Source: a virus. Taken from it: a stretch of 33,971 nt of DNA. Under the pieces are notes generated by a model, which saw only the letters and a program-made list of their open reading frames with translations, was not told the origin of the DNA and ran no database searches. The DNA lies in IMG/VR virus record IMGVR_UViG_3300033153_006332, positions 1 to 33,971 of that record, one strand, 5' to 3'. Positions 13,079 to 19,093 of the stretch are shown here, in pieces. The position numbers were made by a program, and so were the translations under genes. The first letter of the stretch is position 1; each line of letters opens with the position of its first letter.

Positions 13079-13140
13079 AATTTGTTGATATATTTGCTGG
13101 TATAGGTGGTTTTAGATTGGGAATGGAGCGAGCTGGACAA
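13075..13140 (+). pseudogene. N-terminal stub of a C5 cytosine DNA methyltransferase
   Basis: ATG at 13075, directly behind GGGGGAGGAA, begins KFVDIFAGIGGFRLGMERAG, the unmistakable motif I (DIFAGIGG) of Dcm-type C5 methyltransferases that binds S-adenosylmethionine. After Gly-Gln at about 13140 homology ends. None of the later motifs (PCQ, ENV, QRR) follow within the window. The frame stays open into the HNH nuclease gene at 13195 without a stop, so a fused 94-residue product is possible. It is the second methyltransferase stub in this window followed by an endonuclease gene. Confidence 0.75.
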
Positions 13141-13194
13141 TTTTTGAAGAAGTATCTGTTTTATGTATACAAGAGGATTAGAGGGAGGAAAACT

Positions 13195-13625
13195 ATGTTT
13201 CCAAAACCGAAAAAGAAAACTAAATACAGATACAAACCTGTCCCCCCTCACGCAATAGAGAAGGTCAGGGAACGAAGTAAAGGTATTTGTGAGTATTGTA
13301 GACAGCATAAGGCAGAACATCCCCACCATATACATCCAAGGGGCGTGGGGGTTTGAATATCCCTGTAAACATACTTCATGTGTGCCAACAGTGTCATGAC
13401 CACAACAATATACAATTTCTTGACGATGCAAGAATGATACTTAAAGAAAGGGTTGATGCACTGTTTGAAGATAAAAATTATGGTGCGATTGGCATAAGCA
13501 TAAAACTTGAAATGACTCTGGATGAAGTTGACCATCAGATGCAAAAGGGATTTCTTCAACATGAAAAAGATAGATGGATAAGTTCTAAAGAACAAATAAT
13601 GAGATGGTTGGGGGTGAAGATGTGA
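13195..13625 (+). pseudogene. HNH endonuclease split by a one-base loss in a G run
   Basis: ATG at 13195 with GAGGGAGG before it starts FPKPKKKTKYRYKPVPPHAI, then RSKGICEYCRQHKAEHPHHI, HPRG and stops at 13356. Another frame then reads LNIPVNILHVCQQCHDH, the second zinc knuckle and final His of the same HNH domain, and runs to 13625. Changing five Gs (13347-13351) to six joins both halves into a 143-residue HNH protein with CxxC...HH...CxxCH. HNH proteins nick or cut DNA and can be homing enzymes or packaging cofactors. The C-terminal part (MTLDEVDHQMQKGFLQHEKD) has no known role. Confidence 0.7.
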
Positions 13626-13981
13626 TAGCTATAACAATAAATAATATACCCCCCAGTCTTAACAAATTAAATACCTATCATTGGGCTAAAAAGGCACGTA
13701 TTAAGAAAGATTGGGGACATGATATATATTATTCAGTTTATAACAAAAGACCTGTAGAACCATACAAAAAGGCGAAGATACGTATAACGTATTACTTCAA
13801 GACACTACACAGACATGATGCAGATAATTATAATACAAAAATGCTAATGGATCCGCTTGTTAAAGTTGGGATATTGGAAGATGATAGTTTTGATGTAATA
13901 GGACAGCCTGAGTTGGTAGCTAAATACGACAAAAATAACCCTCGAACGGTAATAGAGATATGGGAGGTCAAAGATGTTTGA
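13622..13981 (+). CDS. rusA: RusA-family Holliday junction resolvase
   Basis: GTG at 13622, overlapping the HNH stop (GTGA) with GGGGGTGAAGAT before it, gives 119 residues; an in-frame ATG at 13604 lacks a ribosome binding site. It begins IAITINNIPPSLNKLNTYHW, and contains LHRHDADNYNTKMLMDPLVK and GILEDDSFDVIGQPELVAKY, the conserved Asp residues of RusA that hold catalytic magnesium. RusA dimers cut four-way junctions, here clearing branched DNA before packaging. Length fits the family (about 120). It belongs with ERF, SSB and the Cas4-like nuclease. Confidence 0.9.
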   Translation: MIAITINNIPPSLNKLNTYHWAKKARIKKDWGHDIYYSVYNKRPVEPYKKAKIRITYYFKTLHRHDADNYNTKMLMDPLVKVGILEDDSFDVIGQPELVAKYDKNNPRTVIEIWEVKDV

Positions 13982-14324
13982 AAGTGGGCAAGACCTGATA
14001 AATGCCTTGAAAGATGAAGAAACATTACTGGATGAAAGTATTAAGGAGATGAATGAAACAGGACACAGAAAAGCTATCGCAGAGAGGGATTATAAAATAG
14101 CCTTAAGACAGGAGATTTTTAGGTTGAATAGAGATGAAAGAATATTTATATGGGTAACATGTGAAGAATTGGCGAAGGGAGAGGAAGAAGTGTCAAAACT
14201 GGGATATGAAAGGGATTTTCTGACCTCAGAATACGAAGTCATAAAAGAGAAAATTATGGCTTGTAAAGTAAGGATAAACATACTGAGGGATGCTATAAAA
14301 CAAGACTTGGGGGGACAGGGATGA
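13974..14324 (+). CDS. Helical hypothetical phage protein
   Basis: A 116-residue charged, fully helical protein; GGGAGGTCAAAG precedes the ATG, which overlaps RusA by eight bases. Phrases include GHRKAIAERDYKIALRQEIF, TCEELAKGEEEVSKLGYERD and CKVRINILRDAIKQDLG. I know this pattern from unnamed proteins encoded between RusA and the late regulator in many Firmicutes phages. The predicted fold is a coiled-coil hairpin. Function is not established. Its stop overlaps the next start by four bases. Confidence 0.65.
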   Translation: MFESGQDLINALKDEETLLDESIKEMNETGHRKAIAERDYKIALRQEIFRLNRDERIFIWVTCEELAKGEEEVSKLGYERDFLTSEYEVIKEKIMACKVRINILRDAIKQDLGGQG

Positions 14325-14803
14325 ATGTAAAAATATTATTGAGTTCATACAAAAATTATACAAGCGGGTTAAAAATGCTTGAAAATGAACAAAGGAATAT
14401 ATTACACGAATTAGGATGCCTGGATGAACTTTGTTATCTTCCAGGCAGGGGATTCACAGTTGAATTATCAAATCGGAAAGTTGAAAGCATAGTAGAGAAG
14501 CTTATTTTAGAAAGGGAATCGAAGGAAGGAAATAAAGTAGAGCTTCTCAAAAAACTTGCTGGTATAAAAGATGATATGGAGTACCATATCTATAGAATCA
14601 GTCTTGTGGATGCACTGATGGAGGGACTCGGTGAAGTGGATAGATTCATTATCCACGCTCATTATATAGAAAAGCGGACATGGCCGGAAGTGCAGGAGTC
14701 TTATGCAAAAGAATTTGAAACCATCCCCCCCACCCTAAGGACGTTGAACAGGAAAGCCAAAAAGATAACAGAAAATATGCAAAAAAAAATACCCTCGATG
14801 TGA
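14321..14803 (+). CDS. ArpU/sigma-like late transcription regulator
   Basis: A 160-residue protein coupled to the previous gene. The front is coiled coil. The end carries a sigma region 4-like helix-turn-helix: LGEVDRFIIHAHYIEKRTWP, EVQESYAKEFETIPPTLRTL, NRKAKKI. This is the layout of ArpU/RinA-type activators, which turn on the late packaging and head genes. It is the last rightward gene before the leftward block, and the terminase promoter region lies 2.6 kb ahead, so it is a good candidate activator of that promoter. A minus-strand terminator overlaps its last codons. Regulatory targets are inferred. Confidence 0.65.
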   Translation: MNVKILLSSYKNYTSGLKMLENEQRNILHELGCLDELCYLPGRGFTVELSNRKVESIVEKLILERESKEGNKVELLKKLAGIKDDMEYHIYRISLVDALMEGLGEVDRFIIHAHYIEKRTWPEVQESYAKEFETIPPTLRTLNRKAKKITENMQKKIPSM

Positions 14804-14806
14804 GGG
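14780..14806 (-). terminator. Intrinsic terminator of the leftward block
   Basis: On the minus strand, CCCTC-ACATC-GAGGG is followed by TATTTTTTTTT. It lies just after the ribbon-helix-helix gene and inside the 3' end of the rightward ArpU-like gene, so the two convergent transcripts overlap there. On the plus strand the run is A, so it should act on leftward transcription only. Confidence 0.75.
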
Positions 14807-14813
14807 CATGGGA

Positions 14814-14963
14814 CTAAGATTTGTCTCTGATATATTTCAAAATGAGTTCCCGGAGTACTACCGAAACAGTGGTATACTCCCTTTTACATATTGACTCAAA
14901 TTGTTGTTTGAGCTCTGGCGGTATCTTTACTGAGATACGCTGTGTGAACCGTTCGTTATCCAT
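14814..14963 (-). CDS. Ribbon-helix-helix DNA-binding protein
   Basis: A 49-residue protein on the minus strand with AGGAAGGAGTAAAT before ATG. It reads RFTQRISVKIPPELKQQFES as the ribbon strand and first helix, and TTVSVVLRELILKYIRDK as the second helix, the CopG/Arc/MetJ fold. Such proteins bind DNA as dimers through the beta ribbon (here QRISVKI). It is the last gene of the leftward block. A likely role is control of the divergent promoters at 17.3-17.4 kb, which is inference. Length is normal for the family. Confidence 0.75.
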   Translation of the reverse strand: MDNERFTQRISVKIPPELKQQFESICKREYTTVSVVLRELILKYIRDKS

Positions 14964-15011
14964 ATTTACTCCTTCCTGGAGGTAGGTCGCCACCCTTAAA
15001 TTATTTTTCTA

Positions 15012-15191
15012 CTACTCTACTCCTATAATTTTAAGAATAGTGCTGGTGAAAATTATCAATGTTGCAATACAAAGAAATACAAAAAAAACTGCTTCATCCC
15101 ATGGGAACAAATAATCCTTCCTTATGAGAAATAATATTGCCCATGCCACAATATCAATTATCCATACAATTGCTACAACCTTCCATTCCAT
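15012..15191 (-). CDS. Small two-span membrane protein
   Basis: ATG at 15191 on the minus strand has GGAGGTATATT before it, so this start is chosen over an upstream in-frame one. The 59-residue protein has two membrane spans, VVAIVWIIDIVAWAILFLI and AVFFVFLCIATLIIFTSTIL, joined by RKDYLFPWDE. Both ends would lie on the same side of the membrane. It overlaps the end of the next gene upstream by 38 bases. Function unknown; the size is also compatible with a holin-like or exclusion protein. Confidence 0.65.
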   Translation of the reverse strand: MEWKVVAIVWIIDIVAWAILFLIRKDYLFPWDEAVFFVFLCIATLIIFTSTILKIIGVE

Positions 15192-15384
15192 AATATACCT
15201 CCTTTTTAAATTTTTCATACAATTTTTTCATTCCGTCATTTTCAAATATTTGCCAGACATCCAATTCGCGATGTCCTTTTATTTTGCCACTGCATCTTTC
15301 ACATACTGAAAGATGGGCAAGTCTTTTATACCTATCATTATCATTAGTTTTTAAGTGACAATTGATGACTTCACTATTGTCCAT
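15154..15384 (-). CDS. Small Cys-rich hypothetical protein
   Basis: ATG at 15384 on the minus strand behind GGAGGGGGTAAAAATA gives 76 residues; the frame is open further upstream through the hairpin cluster but without a good start. It contains LAHLSVCERCSGKIKGHREL and ends GMEGCSNCMDN, two CxxC pairs that may hold zinc between them. The middle is a helix (GMKKLYEKFKKEVYY). Not a family I know. It precedes the membrane protein with overlapping codons, so the pair is probably co-translated. Confidence 0.6.
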   Translation of the reverse strand: MDNSEVINCHLKTNDNDRYKRLAHLSVCERCSGKIKGHRELDVWQIFENDGMKKLYEKFKKEVYYGMEGCSNCMDN

Positions 15385-15405
15385 TATTTTTACCCCCTCC
15401 ATGCT

Positions 15406-15460
15406 ACCAGACTTTGGACTGGTTCCGGGTATCCCGGAGCGCATTAGCGGGTTACCCCGC
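15406..15460. other. Three tandem hairpins in the gap between leftward genes
   Basis: Read on the plus strand: ACCAG/CTGGT (15406-15423, 8-base loop), TCCGGG/CCCGGA (15424-15438, 3-base loop) and GCGGG/CCCGC (15447-15460, 4-base loop). There is no U-run in either direction. It is much more GC-rich than the flanking genes. Similar hairpin pairs fill the gaps at 15872 and 16645, so this seems a feature of the block. Confidence 0.5.
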
Positions 15461-15469
15461 CCATCTGCT

Positions 15470-15826
15470 TTATTGGAACATTTTTTTGTTAAAATCAATC
15501 CTGCTTTTTTCATACATTTTCTTTTCGTCCTCTGTGAATGGCACTATTTCTGTGAATGATTCTCTATCTGTTGTAATGCATTCCTTACCAAAGATGTTAT
15601 GAGTTTTCTTAAACATATAGAAAGGGTTTTTGACCCTTCTGCAATGCATTCTTCCTGTACTGTAGCCGCTTAATAGTCTCTGTATTGTGTCTGAAATTAC
15701 CCAGTTAGCAGAATGTCCGAACGCTATCCAAACAATTTCATGTTTTGATAGTTCAATTGCTTTCCAGTGCGTAAGGGGATACCACGACTGTCCCCCTTCT
15801 GGTCTGACGTTATCATTTATTAGCAT
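15470..15826 (-). CDS. Hypothetical phage protein
   Basis: A 118-residue protein on the minus strand; GGGGAGGTATTTATATT precedes ATG. It starts LINDNVRPEGGQSWYPLTHW, has a middle basic phrase (RMHCRRVKNPFYMFKKTHNI) and an acidic helical end (TEDEKKMYEKSRIDFNKK). It has mixed strands and helices, no cysteine pairs and no membrane span. I do not recognise it. Flanked on both sides by hairpin-filled gaps rather than overlapping its neighbours, unlike most genes in this phage. Confidence 0.6.
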   Translation of the reverse strand: MLINDNVRPEGGQSWYPLTHWKAIELSKHEIVWIAFGHSANWVISDTIQRLLSGYSTGRMHCRRVKNPFYMFKKTHNIFGKECITTDRESFTEIVPFTEDEKKMYEKSRIDFNKKMFQ

Positions 15827-15871
15827 AATATAAATACCTCCCCAATATAATATTTAGCCTGCCATCCTCAG

Positions 15872-15911
15872 CACCGGGCGGCTATGTCCGGTGGACGGGG
15901 AAGCCCCCCGT
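15872..15911. other. Two GC-rich hairpins between leftward genes
   Basis: CACCGG/CCGGTG (15872-15893, 10-base loop) and ACGGGG/CCCCGT (15895-15911, 5-base loop) lie side by side in the 90-base gap. Neither has a following U-run on the minus strand. They may protect or punctuate the polycistronic leftward mRNA. Function is not shown. Confidence 0.5.
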
Positions 15912-15916
15912 TTCGG

Positions 15917-16129
15917 CTATACTTTCTTTTTATAGCTGATGTAAAACAATTCACCATCCTTCGATACCATGTCAGGTCTAGGAGGATGATCATCATACCC
16001 CACATCTTTTATACTTGACTTATAGTTTTTTATGCAATTTTCTATTTCCCCGAAGTGGTATTCTTCAATGCCGTGTTCAGCATTAAAATTATTACCTTCC
16101 AAGTCTGTAAGCCAAAATCTCCATTTCAT
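15917..16129 (-). CDS. Small hypothetical protein
   Basis: A 70-residue protein on the minus strand whose ATG overlaps the stop of the gene at 16126-16428 by four bases (coupled). It starts KWRFWLTDLEGNNFNAEHG and ends DGELFYISYKKKV, probably a small mixed fold. No motif is recognised. Its coupling to the preceding gene suggests that they work together. Confidence 0.55.
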   Translation of the reverse strand: MKWRFWLTDLEGNNFNAEHGIEEYHFGEIENCIKNYKSSIKDVGYDDHPPRPDMVSKDGELFYISYKKKV

Positions 16130-16428
16130 GCCAATTCCCTTCTTTCTATTATTTTTATAGGATGTGCAATGATTCCATCACCACAATCCCATTCATCCGC
16201 GTACTCACCCTCAAAAACAACAATTTCGCCGCCTTGGGCTTTCCACTCGCTTAAAGGCATTACGCCTTCAAGATATTCAATAAGGGATTCAAAACTTTCA
16301 CAACAACAGATACCACCTGTACTGTTTTCTCCAACACCGGCTTCGCAGTGCCCACCGTTGAAGCTTTTATGTTGTTGCATTTTTTCTAATGTTATTCCCT
16401 TGTCTGCATGGTATCTGTAGAATGTCAT
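16126..16428 (-). CDS. Hypothetical phage protein with conserved Cys/Gly core
   Basis: A 100-residue minus-strand protein with GAGGGAGGAACTTAA before ATG. It begins TFYRYHADKGITLEKMQQHK, then GHCEAGVGENSTGGICCCES, and ends with an IVVFEGEYADEW strand pair. I have seen proteins starting FYRY and holding GHCE...GGICC and EVVVFEGEY in phages and clostridia, without assigned function. The four closely spaced cysteines and His might bind metal or form an active site. Acidic, soluble, no signal peptide. Confidence 0.6.
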   Translation of the reverse strand: MTFYRYHADKGITLEKMQQHKSFNGGHCEAGVGENSTGGICCCESFESLIEYLEGVMPLSEWKAQGGEIVVFEGEYADEWDCGDGIIAHPIKIIERRELA

Positions 16429-16455
16429 TTAAGTTCCTCCCTCTCTTTTATATGC

Positions 16456-16600
16456 TTAAATTTGTCTTACTGGGTGCGGCTTGATAAGCTCAAAACCGCC
16501 AGAAAGCTTGTATTCTAGTCCCAATTTCCACAAAGCCTTCATCTAGCAAGGCTTCATGTCCCGCATAATAACTCTTTGCATTGTCTGTTATTACTTTCAT
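16456..16600 (-). pseudogene. Small leftward gene split by a frameshift near 16512
   Basis: ATG at 16600 (minus strand) behind GGGGGTAGGATT opens KVITDNAKSYYAGHEALLDE then GFVEIGT, and the frame stops at 16490 after 36 codons. A different frame continues EYKLSGGFELIKPHPVRQI to a stop at 16456. The joined product of about 50 residues reads as one smooth protein. The break lies near ACTAGAATAC. Either a sequencing indel or real decay. Function unknown. Confidence 0.5.
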
Positions 16601-16644
16601 AATCCTACCCCCATAACATATATTACCTTTTCAGGTTGAGCGGA

Positions 16645-16679
16645 GGGGACTTTCATCCCCCGTCCGGCTTTCACGGACG
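16645..16679. other. Two GC-rich hairpins with matching loops
   Basis: GGGGA/TCCCC (16645-16660, loop CTTTCA) and CGTCCG/CGGACG (16661-16679, loop GCTTTCA) are directly adjacent and share the loop CTTTCA. They lie in the gap between two leftward genes. No U-run follows on the minus strand. Third example of such paired hairpins in this block. Confidence 0.5.
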
Positions 16680-16696
16680 CGTCCCTTGCCCTGCTA

Positions 16697-16884
16697 TTAC
16701 GTTCTCGAAAGTGTATATTCAAGTGGAAACCCGTCTGGTAGGTCTAATTCCCTTATGCAATCACTATCAAGAACCCATCCAGGTCTTATATAGTCTTCCG
16801 GAGTGCAGCAAAATCCTCTGTAAATGTAACCTCTTCCTTGCCGCAATTTGGTGTGCTTGTAATAATTATTCTTATATCTGCCAT
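16697..16884 (-). pseudogene. Small leftward gene split by a probable one-base loss right after its start
   Basis: The minus-strand ATG at 16884 follows GGGGAGGGG, but its frame stops after 32 codons. The neighbouring frame is open from 16903 to 16697 and reads RYKNNYYKHTKLRQGRGYIY, RGFCCTPEDYIRPGWVL, LDLPDGFPLEYTL, which looks like a real protein but has no start with a ribosome binding site. Restoring one G after ATG (ATGGGC for ATGGC) gives MGRYKNNYYKH and a single product of about 62 residues. This supports a G-run deletion, real or a sequencing error. Confidence 0.5.
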
Positions 16885-16907
16885 CGTGTGTATACCCCTC
16901 CCCCTAA

Positions 16908-17144
16908 TCAATAATTTAAAATAGTCTTGTACTTACCCCCAAAGGTCTCCTTAATATGTCTGGGGGTTAGCCCGTACTTGTTTATATAGCACTCATTTAT
17001 TTCCCCATTGTTAATCTCTGCTATTGCTTCTAACTCAGAGATTATTGTTTGGTCTTTAATTGTATATTTTTCTTTAATATCATCATTATTACAAGTCAGT
17101 TTCAATGTTGCTTTTATTTCCTGCATTTTATCAGTGTTAGTCAT
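16908..17144 (-). CDS. Hypothetical protein, first gene of the leftward block
   Basis: A 78-residue minus-strand protein with GGGGGGGAAGCAAA before ATG. It is acidic in the front (MQEIKATLKLTCNNDDIKEK) and ends GLTPRHIKETFGGKYKTILN, which could be a short DNA-binding helix pair. It is the first gene after the leftward promoter candidate at 17309-17337 and so may be a regulator, but that is inference. No cysteine pairs or membrane span. Confidence 0.6.
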   Translation of the reverse strand: MTNTDKMQEIKATLKLTCNNDDIKEKYTIKDQTIISELEAIAEINNGEINECYINKYGLTPRHIKETFGGKYKTILNY

Positions 17145-17308
17145 TTTGCTTCCCCCCCATTAAATAATTTTTTAAAGAATTGGTAACGGTTTTTTATAGT
17201 GCGTATAGTCTGCTATGCAGATTCATCAGGTCCAGCATTTATTTAATTATCAAGGTACTATGTTACTTACAGTGCTCATACCGCCAGGCTGTTTGCGACT
17301 GTGGTAAC

Positions 17309-17337
17309 ATTATACACCCACCGTACCCCCACTACAA
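17309..17337 (-). promoter_or_regulatory. Leftward promoter candidate
   Basis: On the minus strand TTGTAG (17337-17332), a 17-base spacer and TATAAT (17314-17309). The -10 is perfect and the -35 matches at its first three bases. It points at the first leftward gene, whose start is about 165 bases away. Confidence 0.5.
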
Positions 17338-17415
17338 TTGACAATATAACCAAAAAGCAAATAAAAATATGTGCATATTCCACAAAGAACTACAAAAATG
17401 TCTGCATTTTGTCTG

Positions 17416-17444
17416 TGTACAGGTGTATATTTACATGTTATACT
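17416..17444 (+). promoter_or_regulatory. Rightward (late, packaging) promoter candidate
   Basis: TGTACA (17416-17421), a 17-base spacer and TATACT (17439-17444) with TG two bases ahead, an extended -10. A poor -35 with a good -10 fits a promoter needing an activator such as the ArpU-like protein. TACTTACAGT overlaps the -10. Confidence 0.45.
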
Positions 17445-17505
17445 TACAGTAACCAGAAGTGGTCAGAAGTAATTTTAATCTAACAAAACCCCCTTCTTAC
17501 TATAC

Positions 17506-17534
17506 ATACGCCAGGGATAATCCACTTGGCGTAT
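17506..17534 (+). repeat. Perfect 8-bp inverted repeat just ahead of TerS
   Basis: ATACGCCA (17506-17513) and TGGCGTAT (17527-17534) are separated by 13 bases and end 20 bases before the TerS ATG. In RNA it would be a leader hairpin; in DNA it could be an operator or part of a packaging site. No U-run follows. Confidence 0.5.
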
Positions 17535-17553
17535 TGCTTTGCAGGTGATAAGT

Positions 17554-18132
17554 ATGGATGTATCCTTAGCGGTAGAGATTAGACAACCTATAGATTGCGG
17601 TATGGTAGAGACAACCCAGGGCAGGCCGGAAAAGTATAGTACTCATGTGGAACCGTATCTAACGCAGATACAGCAATGGTTACAGGAGGGTATGACAGAA
17701 TATTCCATTGCAGAGCAATTAGGGATTGCAAGGCAAACTTATTATGAATATAAGAAAAAATACTCTGACTTGCAAGACGTCCATACACGGGCGCGCGAAG
17801 AAAAAAACTGCCTTGTGATGCATAGAATGTACTCAAAGGCAGTAGGAGAGCGGATTACACTCGACAAAAAGAAGGTAACAGGTAAGGGAGATGTTATAGA
17901 CTACACAGAAGACCAGTACCTGCCGCCTGATGTCAACGCTGCAGACCTCTATTTACGCAACAATAACCCAAACTACAAGGCAGCGAAGGACATGGGAAAT
18001 ATGACACTCAACCAGTATAATTTCCAATTACCTGATGTGCAAGCAAATATCACAAAATTACAGGAGCGCTTAAAATACCTTAAAAGCCTTGATATCACTG
18101 ATGTTGAGGTCATTGAAGATGAGCCAAAGTAG
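17554..18132 (+). CDS. terS: Terminase small subunit
   Basis: ATG at 17554 behind AGGTGATAAGT gives 192 residues; an in-frame TTG at 17539 is less likely. It contains a helix-turn-helix, GMTEYSIAEQLGIARQTYYE, preceded by a GRPEKY phrase typical of clostridial TerS proteins, then a central region for oligomerisation (PPDVNAADLYLRNNNPNYKA) and a C-terminal coiled helix (KLQERLKYLKSL). TerS binds the packaging start site as a ring and hands DNA to TerL. It is the first gene of the late operon; TerL follows after three small genes, which is more distant than usual. Confidence 0.8.
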   Translation: MDVSLAVEIRQPIDCGMVETTQGRPEKYSTHVEPYLTQIQQWLQEGMTEYSIAEQLGIARQTYYEYKKKYSDLQDVHTRAREEKNCLVMHRMYSKAVGERITLDKKKVTGKGDVIDYTEDQYLPPDVNAADLYLRNNNPNYKAAKDMGNMTLNQYNFQLPDVQANITKLQERLKYLKSLDITDVEVIEDEPK

Positions 18133-18412
18133 CGAAATAGTTATTTCGTGTAATTAGAATGAAGAAGGGGTAGGTCGGGGTGGGGGTACCTACATATATA
18201 AAACACTACCTCGACAACGTATAAAAACTGGGGTCAAAAAAAAACGCTTTTGCAAGTATTGTAAGTAAAATGGAAAAATAGTTGTATTCCTGCGGTGGAG
18301 CAATGGCATTTCAGGTTGATATATCAACAAATACATATGGAAGTAAATCGGAAGATAGAGGATTATAGATGTGCAACAAATAAAATAGATATAAACTCGA
18401 GAGGATGATTAT
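18133..18412 (+). other. 280-base gap after TerS with hairpins and a G-rich tract
   Basis: No convincing gene. CGAAATA/TATTTCG (18133-18148) is a tight hairpin at the TerS stop. GTAGGT/ACCTAC (18170-18193) encloses a G-rich loop, and the whole tract GGGGTAGGTCGGGGTGGGGG could form a G-quadruplex. A short Cys-bearing frame (KKKRFCKYCK) ends near 18270 but has no start. It could hold packaging-site elements. Confidence 0.4.
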
Positions 18413-18625
18413 ATGTTAAGAGCAAAGTTTAGATGTGATAGTAGAACAGAGTATATGAATAATGCGAGCGTTCTACTTGTTCCGGTTGTTGATGGGAGCC
18501 TTGAAAATAAAGACTTCTTTGAAGCTACCCCGGGCGGAGAATTGAGGATGGATATAGTTAGTCTTGATGCAGCAAAACAGCTTAAGCCAGGAAAGGAATA
18601 CTATATTGACCTGACTGAAGCTTAA
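18413..18625 (+). CDS. Small phage protein between TerS and TerL
   Basis: A 70-residue protein behind GAGAGGATGATTAT. It starts LRAKFRCDSRTEYMNNASVL, has LVPVVDGSLENKDFFEATPG and ends PGKEYYIDLTEA. I know this pattern (a beta-rich protein with a VV-GS-ENK-F phrase and an ending like GKEYYLD) from many phages near the terminase genes, where it is unnamed. Likely a small beta barrel. Function unknown. Confidence 0.7.
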   Translation: MLRAKFRCDSRTEYMNNASVLLVPVVDGSLENKDFFEATPGGELRMDIVSLDAAKQLKPGKEYYIDLTEA

Positions 18626-18687
18626 GAATGTAACCTACCAGATTGTTGCACATCAAGGTAGGTACTATAAGGAATGGAGGATTATAA

Positions 18688-18921
18688 ATGAGTAGATTAA
18701 GTGGTACTGATGATTTTACAAAGGCGGTTTATGTCAATAATGATGTGCTTAATAAGAAATTGGATGATTTGACATTTACAATACAGAGGAAAATAAACAG
18801 ATTAGAAGATAAAATGGATGTACTGATGGAAGCACTAACCAAACTTGATGCTAGGACGATGCCAGTTACTACGTGGGCGGTGTACGGTGAAGACGGGAGT
18901 GGAACGTACTTATGTAGATGA
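18688..18921 (+). CDS. Small coiled-coil structural or accessory protein, possibly frameshifted at its end
   Basis: A 77-residue protein behind AATGGAGGATTATAA. The middle is a coiled coil (NNDVLNKKLDDLTFTIQRKI, NRLEDKMDVLMEALTKLD). The end (TTWAVYGEDGSGTYLCR) runs into an overlapping frame at 18887 whose protein reads like a natural continuation. One base change near 18890 would fuse both into about 132 residues. A 7-bp hairpin (ACCTACC/GGTAGGT, 18633-18663) precedes it. Function unknown. Confidence 0.5.
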   Translation: MSRLSGTDDFTKAVYVNNDVLNKKLDDLTFTIQRKINRLEDKMDVLMEALTKLDARTMPVTTWAVYGEDGSGTYLCR

Positions 18922-19087
18922 TGTACCGACTACGTATGGAAGTGCAGCATTACCAGAGGGAAGACCAGTAGAATTACCAGATAACGGTCCAACAGGGACA
19001 GGTGACTATCCACAGTATACATACACGGAGGATGGAATTGTAGCATTATCAGAGGTGGAAAAAACTGTGACGTATATTAAAGGATGA
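18887..19087 (+). CDS. Small protein overlapping the previous gene (separate gene or C-terminal part)
   Basis: From GTG at 18887 (GGGCGGTG shortly before it) the frame gives 66 residues: VERTYVDDVPTTYGSAALPE, GRPVELPDNGPTGTGDYPQY, IVALSEVEKTVTYIKG. It is Pro/Thr/Tyr rich and looks like a surface-exposed structural domain. It lacks a strong start, overlaps the coiled-coil gene by 35 bases, and TerL starts seven bases after it. It may be the real C-terminus of the coiled-coil protein after a frameshift. Confidence 0.4.
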   Translation: MKTGVERTYVDDVPTTYGSAALPEGRPVELPDNGPTGTGDYPQYTYTEDGIVALSEVEKTVTYIKG

Positions 19088-19093
19088 TAAACT

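Larger units (their letters stand above)
17145..17553. other. Divergent control region between the leftward block and the packaging operon
   Basis: A 409-base stretch with no convincing gene. It holds one leftward and one rightward promoter candidate, two copies of TACTTACAGT (17264-17273 and 17441-17450, the second starting within the rightward -10), an ATGTTAC/GTAACAT inverted repeat around 17260-17310, an isolated TTGACA at 17338 without a good -10, and an 8-bp inverted repeat just before TerS. It probably holds late-regulator and operator sites. Confidence 0.6.

Noticed and set aside
12946-13431. A 161-codon frame on the minus strand
   Set aside because: It overlaps several genes with good ribosome binding sites and contains no motif.
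17338-17366. A rightward promoter starting with the exact TTGACA at 17338
   Set aside because: No acceptable -10 at 16-18 bases (only AATAAA/ATAAAA), so the promoter at 17416 is preferred.
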